NCBI GenBank assembly: GCA_027016915.1
Contig: JALURJ010000214.1
Location: 1 to 10,215, forward strand
Length of the DNA: 10,215 bases
Direction of reading: 5' to 3'
DNA from: Desulfurococcales archaeon
GTDB taxonomy: Archaea; Thermoproteota; Thermoprotei_A; Sulfolobales; WAQK01
Position numbers and translations under genes: made by a program
Notes under the pieces: model-generated
Databases searched by the model: none
The model's input: the letters and a program-made list of their open reading frames with translations, nothing else
Told to the model about the DNA's origin: nothing
Part shown: piece after piece, positions 6,203-10,215 of the stretch
Layout: the number at the start of each line of letters is the position of its first letter
Position numbering within the stretch: the stretch's first letter is position 1

Positions 6203-7609
6203 TTAATGGGTTCCGCTGCGACTTACCCTTAAGGCTCTCGTGTGGACTATAAGGGTTAGGGTAAAATAAATGAGCGCCACTATATTCAGGGCGACGAGCG
6301 CCACAGCCACCCTGCCTATGCCTTCTCCCAGGGGAGGCGCGCCGAGCTCCCCGGCTACTCTATCGAATACCTCAAGCATGAGAGCGGCCTCTCCGTAGGG
6401 GTCGCTGGGATCCCTGGCTACCAATACTAACCTTGCTATTAGGGGGCCACCCGTGCCTGTCCCGTTCTCGGTGAGGGGGTATGAGGCGCTACCGACCAGG
6501 AACCTAGCTCTCGGGGCCTCGGCTATGGCGAAGCTCGCGATGGCGCCGTCGCCTGAGAGGCTCCAGGAGCTCATCAAGTCATACCCGCTTCTATTAAGGC
6601 ATAGCCTCAGGGGCTGCAGGGATAGGCTCGTGCGGTATACCTCGAGGTACCCGCTCAGCCTCTGGCCCCCCACACTAGCGCTTATAGTCCATGCCTGTGG
6701 GGCGGGGCATATACTAGCGTTCGCCGGGTGCGCGTTGAGCTCCTGTAGCAGGTTATAGGTTAGGGGTTCACGACTAGCCTCCTCCATGTAAGCTGGTAGG
6801 CCTAGTCCCACGCTGAAGACTATCATCGCCGCAAGCCAGGCGGCAGCATATAGCCCTATTGGGGCAGTAGTGCCTCCCACGACTCGGGAAGCGCTCCCCC
6901 GAGGCACGCCTAGGTATACAATGAGAGCATAAAGGGGGGCAGCGAGTAGGGCCCCATTAGGTCCTACTATGCTTCCTAGTAGTAGGGCTGCGGGTATTGA
7001 TGCACCAAGACCCATGGCACAGCCTCTTAGGGCTCCTCGCCAGCCAGATCTCCTCACTAGCGCTAAGGCTACCGCCCCAGGGGCTAGAGAGGCCGCTGGA
7101 GCAACGTATGATAGGAGGATGGGCACACTACCTCCCAGCATCCAGAGGGGTAAGGGGACTACTAGCAGTAGCGAGGCGGCATAGGCTACCGTGAAGGCTC
7201 TATCCCCGAAGCCCCCCGTCAGGGCTATGATCCCCCATACGAGGAGGACTAGGGATAGCATGCACAGGGTCACATACCATTCTAGTAGGATCCTCGAGAC
7301 CATGTAGACTGCTAGGGAGTCCACTAGGAGCAGGAGGAACCCTAGGATCCTGCCGAGCCCAAGCTCCCCCTGGCCTGGGCTTCCCCCGGCCATTAACCAG
7401 GCGATTAGCGTGGCCACCAGTATTACCAGCACTACCGCTATATACACGTACCCATAGCTGGTGACTGCTGAGGCTAGCATTCGGACCGCCGTACTATAAT
7501 AGCTGTTAACTACGACTCCCAGCCCCGATAGGAGCACCGCTATAGAAGCGAGTCCCCTAGAACCCCTCAACGCCCGCACACCGCCTACGTCTTCACGGCC
7601 TCTAAGCAC
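6203..7609 (-). CDS. Polytopic membrane protein with a large external domain, upstream of MoxR (unknown function)
   Basis: The product has 468 residues. About eight or nine hydrophobic helices occupy residues 20-272. A non-membrane segment (273-432) follows, then one more TM helix (about 433-456) and a short basic tail (HTRALRVSRS). If the 273-432 segment is external, as its sequons N297, N339 and N382 and the pair C301/C337 suggest, the tail lies inside. I recognise no family. I considered an archaeosortase because of the many TM helices, but the required Cys and Arg signatures are not present. Frame and start: TAA at 7627-7625 closes the frame upstream and GTG 7609 is the first start. It has no clear SD, so GTG at 7579 or TTG at 7570 remain possible. 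It ends 10 nt before MoxR, which places it as the first gene of the MoxR block. It may be a substrate or membrane platform; this is inference. Confidence 0.75.
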   Translation of the reverse strand: MLRGREDVGGVRALRGSRGLASIAVLLSGLGVVVNSYYSTAVRMLASAVTSYGYVYIAVVLVILVATLIAWLMAGGSPGQGELGLGRILGFLLLLVDSLAVYMVSRILLEWYVTLCMLSLVLLVWGIIALTGGFGDRAFTVAYAASLLLVVPLPLWMLGGSVPILLSYVAPAASLAPGAVALALVRRSGWRGALRGCAMGLGASIPAALLLGSIVGPNGALLAAPLYALIVYLGVPRGSASRVVGGTTAPIGLYAAAWLAAMIVFSVGLGLPAYMEEASREPLTYNLLQELNAHPANASICPAPQAWTISASVGGQRLSGYLEVYRTSLSLQPLRLCLNRSGYDLMSSWSLSGDGAIASFAIAEAPRARFLVGSASYPLTENGTGTGGPLIARLVLVARDPSDPYGEAALMLEVFDRVAGELGAPPLGEGIGRVAVALVALNIVALIYFTLTLIVHTRALRVSRSGTH

Positions 7610-7644
7610 TTCAGCTGGTGAGGGTTACTCCATGGGGCTCCGTT

Positions 7645-8832
7645 CTAGCTCCCCGATACCGAGTAGGCCTCCTCTATGGCGTCTACTACCCTACCAGCGT
7701 CGACCTTATAACCCATATCCGAGAGCGCCCTCGCTAGTGCTGTGAATCCCAGTATTAAGTGGTTCCTCGAGGCCTGGACCCCCATATGCCCTATCCTTAC
7801 TACCCTACCCCTGAGCCTGCCCCAGCTACCCGCTATCATAACGCCATACCTACTCCACGCTAGCTCCCTGAGCTTCTCGGCATCTATCCCCCCGGGGACC
7901 TCTATAGCCGTCACCGTGGGTGAGGAGTGCTCTATGTCCTCGGGGTAGGGGGTCAGACCTGCCGCCTCCAGCGCCCTCCAGGCAGCCTCCCTAGCCCGCC
8001 TATGTCTCTCGTAGACGTTCTCTAAGCCCTCCTCGAGTATCATGTTAAGGGCCTCGTCTAGGGCCCTGATTAGGGGATCGGACATTGTATAGGGGAACTC
8101 CCCCCTCTCCTCGGGTATACCCTTCCATAGCCTCAGATTCAAGTAGAAGCCCTCGTAGCCCGTACGCTCCATCTCCTCCCACGCCCTCTCGCTAACGGTC
8201 ACTATAGTGAGTCCCGGCGGCGTGTTGAGAGCCTTCTGGCTCCCACCTACCAGGATATCTATACCCGCTCCATCCACGTCTACGGGCACGGCTCCAACGG
8301 TGGATACGGCGTCCACAACCGTTAGCGCTCCATGCTCCCCCGCTATCCTGGCTATCTCCTCCACGGGGTTGAGTATGGCTGAGGGCGTGTCACAGTGCAC
8401 TACAGTCACCAGCTTCACTCCAGGGTTCCTCTCGAGCGCCCTCTCCACCTCCGATGGATCAGCAGACCTCCTCCAGTCCGCGCCTAGTAGGATGGGCTCC
8501 CCGCCATACATCCTCACGAGGTCAGCGAACCCCTCACCGTAGACCCCGTTATCCACGACTAGCACCTTATCGCCACGCCTGACCAGGTTGGCTATAGCAG
8601 CCTCGAGGCCGAGCATGGCCTCTCCCAGCATAACGTATACACTGCTCCTCCTGGCGCCTAGGATCCTCCCCAGCTTGCCTACTACGCCCTTGTATAGCTC
8701 TAGGAACCCCGGGTCCAAGTCGGGATTAGTGACCTCTCTAATCATCGCCAGCCTAACTCTATCGGGGATCTCCGTGGGCCCCGGGGTCAGGATGAACCTA
8801 TCAGTAAACAAGCGGATCAAGCCGCGTGCCAC
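7645..8832 (-). CDS. Class V aminotransferase (alanine/serine-glyoxylate or serine-pyruvate type)
   Basis: The product has 395 residues, normal for this PLP enzyme group. Motifs: TPGPTEIP (16-23), 'VVHCDTPSAILNPVEEIA' (144-161), 'VVDAVSTVGAVPVDVD' (172-187) with D174 expected to bind the PLP ring nitrogen, 'GGSQKALNTPPGL' (196-208) with Schiff-base K200, and 'RIGHMG' (346-351) with R346 expected to bind the substrate carboxylate. Enzymes of this kind transfer amino groups among serine, alanine, aspartate, glyoxylate and pyruvate in the cytoplasm; the exact substrates cannot be read. The usual H-R-S-x-E-F near residue 38 is replaced by NPDLDPGF, and the usual ETSTG by DTPSA. GTG 8832 is the longest start. 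TTG 8820 has a better SD (GGTGG, 8829-8833, 8 nt spacing) and may be the real one. It is the first gene of the minus-strand block; the 35-nt gap to the next gene shows no promoter or T-rich terminator, so cotranscription is plausible. Confidence 0.92.
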   Translation of the reverse strand: MARGLIRLFTDRFILTPGPTEIPDRVRLAMIREVTNPDLDPGFLELYKGVVGKLGRILGARRSSVYVMLGEAMLGLEAAIANLVRRGDKVLVVDNGVYGEGFADLVRMYGGEPILLGADWRRSADPSEVERALERNPGVKLVTVVHCDTPSAILNPVEEIARIAGEHGALTVVDAVSTVGAVPVDVDGAGIDILVGGSQKALNTPPGLTIVTVSERAWEEMERTGYEGFYLNLRLWKGIPEERGEFPYTMSDPLIRALDEALNMILEEGLENVYERHRRAREAAWRALEAAGLTPYPEDIEHSSPTVTAIEVPGGIDAEKLRELAWSRYGVMIAGSWGRLRGRVVRIGHMGVQASRNHLILGFTALARALSDMGYKVDAGRVVDAIEEAYSVSGS

Positions 8833-8860
8833 CTATTAAGCGAGTATAGGTGTAGAGTGC

Positions 8861-8873
8861 TAAATTAATCCTG
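8861..8873 (-). promoter_or_regulatory. Candidate TATA-box promoter of the aminotransferase (and possibly the whole minus-strand block)
   Basis: The minus strand reads GGATTAATTTA, an AT-rich core in a G+C-rich region. It is about 25-30 nt upstream of a start region near 8840, which would give a very short leader for GTG 8832 or about 20 nt for TTG 8820. The call is by motif and position only. Confidence 0.4.
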
Positions 8874-8954
8874 CGCTGGTATCCCCCCTCGAGCAGCGGG
8901 GAGATCAAGGAGACTCCCGGCGTTAATGTAACCGGGCTTATGCTCGGAGTAGAG

Positions 8955-8979
8955 AGTGCCTGCTGCTTCGGCAGGCATT
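8955..8979. repeat. Perfect inverted repeat (hairpin) between the divergent promoters
   Basis: TGCCTGC (8957-8963) and GCAGGCA (8971-8977) are exact reverse complements around a 7-nt loop. A G-U and an A-U pair could extend the RNA stem to nine pairs. No T-run follows, so it is not a typical archaeal terminator. It lies just before the vapB TATA-like element and could be an operator; the right arm ends on the first ATTAC pentamer. Confidence 0.5.
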
Positions 8980-9015
8980 ACCTATATTACTGCTATGTAT
9001 TACATTAGTTGTAAT
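8977..9015 (+). promoter_or_regulatory. vapBC promoter with TATA-like element and iterated ATTAC pentamers
   Basis: CCTATATTAC (8981-8990) is a TATA-like element that would place transcription start near 9010, giving a leader of about 15 nt before ATG 9027. ATTAC occurs at 8977-8981, 8986-8990 and 8999-9003, and its inverse GTAAT at 9011-9015, so the last two form an inverted repeat with a 7-nt spacer. Antitoxins with a ribbon-helix-helix fold repress their own promoters by binding short repeated sites, so these may be VapB operators. The binding role is inferred. Confidence 0.4.
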
Positions 9016-9026
9016 TCGGGGTTCGT

Positions 9027-9254
9027 ATGTCGGTAGTCGTGAGCTTCAGGATCCCTAGGGAACTCAAGGAGCGCATGGACAAATTTGGGGATGTCAACTG
9101 GAGCGACCTAGTGAGGAGATTCCTGGAGGAGACTGTGGCCAAGCTAGAGGCCGAGAGGACGCTGGAGAAGATCGGCAAGGACCTCGAGGACGTCCCGGAG
9201 CTACCCAGGGGCATCGTGGCCAGGTGGCTTAGGAGTGACAGGGAAAGTCGTTGA
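9027..9254 (+). CDS. vapB: VapB-type antitoxin, ribbon-helix-helix
   Basis: The product has 75 residues. The N-terminus 'SVVVSFRIPRELKERMDKF' (2-20) followed by 'VNWSDLVRRFLEETVAKLE' (23-41) is the beta strand, helix 1 and helix 2 of a CopG/Arc-type DNA-binding dimer. The charged C-terminal half (42-75) is the part expected to wrap around and block the toxin. Its 3' end overlaps vapC by 20 nt, the usual antitoxin-first order. The start ATG 9027 begins right before the RHH strand; a G-run (9018-9021) is only a weak SD. It probably neutralises VapC and represses the shared promoter. This is a common element of hyperthermophilic archaeal genomes. Confidence 0.88.
   Translation: MSVVVSFRIPRELKERMDKFGDVNWSDLVRRFLEETVAKLEAERTLEKIGKDLEDVPELPRGIVARWLRSDRESR
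9223..9227 (+). promoter_or_regulatory. Shine-Dalgarno site for vapC
   Basis: GGTGG lies 7 nt before GTG 9235, inside the end of vapB. It supports the GTG start and the 20-nt vapB/vapC overlap. Confidence 0.5.
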
Positions 9255-9648
9255 CTCCTCAGTGATAGCTAGGTTCCTCCTGAAGGAGGCTGGGTGGGAG
9301 AGTATAAAGCCGATACTACTCGAGAGGCCCTACACGCTAGACCTGGCGGTAAAAGAGACTGCCAATGCTATATGGAGGAGGGCGAGGTTCCTCAGAGACA
9401 TAAGCCCCAGCAAAGCCCTCACGCTACTAAACGACCTACTAGAACTGAGAAGACACGTCCTGAGAATAGACGATCAATCCCAGTACCTACTCAGGGCACT
9501 AGAGATAGCCCTGAACCAGGGCATAACAGTGTATGACGCACTATTCATAGCACAGGCTAGCGCCAGGAAAGCGAAGCTCGTAACATCGGATAGAGTGCAA
9601 TACGAGGCCTCACTCAGACTAGGAGTAGAAGCGGAGCTGATAGAATAA
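9235..9648 (+). CDS. vapC: VapC-type toxin, PIN-domain ribonuclease
   Basis: The product has 137 residues, a normal PIN toxin length. The expected acidic metal-binding residues are all present: D7 in 'VVDSSVIARFLLKE' (5-18), E41 in 'AVKETANAIWRRA' (38-50), D101 in 'TVYDALFIAQA' (98-108) and D119 in 'KLVTSDRVQ' (114-122). VapC proteins are Mg-dependent endoribonucleases that cleave tRNA or rRNA and are held inactive by VapB. GTG 9235 has a GGTGG SD at 7 nt and overlaps vapB. From about 9370 to the end the coding strand becomes A- and C-rich and G-poor compared with vapB and the gene's own start. All catalytic residues are kept, so the toxin is probably active. Confidence 0.92.
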   Translation: MTGKVVDSSVIARFLLKEAGWESIKPILLERPYTLDLAVKETANAIWRRARFLRDISPSKALTLLNDLLELRRHVLRIDDQSQYLLRALEIALNQGITVYDALFIAQASARKAKLVTSDRVQYEASLRLGVEAELIE

Positions 9649-9653
9649 CCGGG

Positions 9654-9666
9654 AGCCCCGGGGGCT
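9654..9666. repeat. Short G+C palindrome after vapC
   Basis: AGCCCC-G-GGGGCT starts 6 nt after the vapC stop. As RNA only the outer AGCC/GGCT pairs could form around a loop, and no T-run follows, so I do not call it a terminator. Confidence 0.3.
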
Positions 9667-9675
9667 GAGGAGAGA

Positions 9676-9771
9676 CTACAAATAGCTCTGCCACACTGCT
9701 ACATAGTAGCCTCCACAGGAGCAGTAAGCGTCACACCACACTTCAAGGGATTAAGATTAAGGGTACTAGGT
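9676..9771 (+). pseudogene. Possible remnant of a second PIN-domain toxin (C-terminal end)
   Basis: The frame following directly after the vapC stop, in the same phase, reads 'LQIALPHCYIVAS' then 'TGAVSVTPHFKGLRLRVLG'. This resembles the C-terminal end of crenarchaeal VapC proteins (roughly L-x-x-x-D-C-Y-h-V-A-x-x then a hydrophobic strand, h-T-x-x-P-H-F-K-G-h). The catalytic Asp before C-Y appears as His, and the second Asp is not visible. No start or N-terminal half is present, and the 3' part runs antisense through the end of the methyltransferase gene. Its A/C-rich base use matches vapC. The resemblance is short and read by eye. Confidence 0.35.
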
Positions 9772-10215
9772 ATATGGCCGCTATTATTGTTGCCTTCCTT
9801 AGGTCTCCTGGAGTCCATCCTAGTAGTCTGTGTGGTATGGTTAGCGCTCTACCTATGGGCCCGGGTAATGGTACTAGGAACGGGGTTCTCCTCGTGTAGC
9901 TTAGGTACTTGTCTCCGAGTCTCTTGATCATATCCCTCTCCTCCTTAACTGCTAGCAGCGATAACACAGCAACTACGGATAGCCACATCAAGGCTGGGGA
10001 AACAGTGAAGGCCCCCTTAATGTATGGCTTGAACGCTATATACGCTAGGACCCCGTAGCTCCAGACGATGAATCCCAGGTACTGTGGGTGCCTCGAGTAC
10101 CTGTAGGCCCAGAAGTCCACCAGCTCAACTCCACTGAATCTACCGTATAGCCACGTGGCTACCCCGGCGAATAGTATCAAGCCCCCAGTGGCTGAGATCA
10201 CCTTGGATATGACTA
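9743..10215 (-). CDS. Isoprenylcysteine/phospholipid methyltransferase-family membrane enzyme (5' end outside window)
   Basis: Numbered from GTG 10201, residues 37-43 read RHPQYLG and residues 87-104 read 'KEERDMIKRLGDKYLSYT'-like with E87/E88 and the G-x-x-Y-x-x-Y signature. This is the paired SAM- and substrate-binding pattern of the ICMT/PEMT group (PF04140/PF04191-type). Hydrophobic helices lie at about 5-19, 43-57, 68-84 and 137-150, the last in a C-terminal extension. These enzymes methylate lipids or prenylated groups in the membrane; the archaeal substrate is unknown. The frame stays open through the last 14 bases of the window and the usual first TM helices are missing, so I treat the gene as 5'-truncated rather than starting at GTG 10201. 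It converges on vapBC and its 3' end overlaps the PIN-like remnant. Confidence 0.82.
   Translation of the reverse strand, partial: VISKVISATGGLILFAGVATWLYGRFSGVELVDFWAYRYSRHPQYLGFIVWSYGVLAYIAFKPYIKGAFTVSPALMWLSVVAVLSLLAVKEERDMIKRLGDKYLSYTRRTPFLVPLPGPIGRALTIPHRLLGWTPGDLRKATIIAAIYLVPLILIP

Noticed and set aside
5888..6232. Plus-strand open frame of 114 codons opposite MoxR
   Set aside because: The MoxR motifs on the other strand are unambiguous; this is a by-product of a G+C-rich antisense frame.
6203..7609. Archaeosortase/exosortase candidate because of many TM helices and possible linkage to envelope maturation
   Set aside because: The conserved Cys followed by Arg/Arg or Arg/His signatures in membrane helices are not present; the Cys residues are in the external domain or in helices without the right context.
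8207..8542. Plus-strand open frame of 111 codons opposite the aminotransferase
   Set aside because: It lies inside the PLP-binding core of the aminotransferase and has no recognisable features or SD.
8883..8936. CCCC/GGGG and CCCGG/CCGGG inverted pairs as a structured RNA or terminator
   Set aside because: Stems are only 4-5 bp in a G+C-rich background with no T-run, so chance is sufficient.
9005..9214. Minus-strand short frame opposite vapB
   Set aside because: The translation is Ser/Leu-rich low complexity, while the plus strand encodes a clear RHH antitoxin with an overlapping toxin.
10199..10201. GTG 10201 as the true start of the methyltransferase-family gene
   Set aside because: The frame is still open to the window edge and the usual N-terminal TM helices are missing, so the gene more likely begins outside the window.

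Overview
The window looks like a piece of a hyperthermophilic archaeal chromosome, most likely a crenarchaeon (Thermoproteota; Desulfurococcales-like, genus not determinable by eye). The reasons are a G+C-rich sequence, Arg codons dominated by AGG/AGA, frequent GTG and TTG starts, Shine-Dalgarno (SD) motifs of the GGTGGTG type, TATA-like promoter elements, a short intergenic VapBC toxin-antitoxin pair, and archaeal-style envelope proteins.

About 90% of the window, from 8832 down to the left edge, is one dense minus-strand block. Reading 5'->3' on the minus strand it holds: a class V aminotransferase (7645-8832), a 468-residue polytopic membrane protein with a large external domain (6203-7609), a MoxR-type AAA+ ATPase (5239-6192), a polytopic membrane protein (4553-5242), a two-TM protein with a soluble tail (3852-4550), an 83-residue membrane protein (3608-3859), a secreted multidomain protein with a C-terminal DUF4129-like cytoplasmic tail (1791-3611), a DUF4350-like membrane-anchored protein (956-1804) and the N-terminal part of a DUF58-type protein that leaves the window at base 1. 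From the 468-residue gene on, neighbours are 2-10 nt apart or overlap by 4-20 nt, so they are almost certainly one translationally coupled operon.

MoxR, DUF58, DUF4129 and DUF4350 proteins occur together in many bacteria and archaea as a presumed membrane or envelope maturation system. Here that core is combined with four further membrane proteins that I cannot name. By inference, the cytoplasmic MoxR ring acts on the cytoplasmic DUF58 and DUF4129-like parts, while the DUF4350-like domain, the beta-rich ectodomain and the 468-residue protein's external domain lie outside the membrane. The aminotransferase at the head, 35 nt upstream, may only share the promoter.

The 194-base gap 8833-9026 carries two divergent promoter candidates, a perfect hairpin and a cluster of ATTAC pentamers. 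To its right, on the plus strand, is vapB-vapC (9027-9648). A stretch in the same frame directly after the vapC stop resembles the C-terminal end of a second, decayed PIN toxin (9676-9771). The right edge holds the C-terminal part of an isoprenylcysteine/phospholipid methyltransferase-type membrane enzyme on the minus strand, cut off by the window end. I see no tRNA, rRNA, CRISPR array or insertion sequence, and no gene-free stretch longer than 300 bases.
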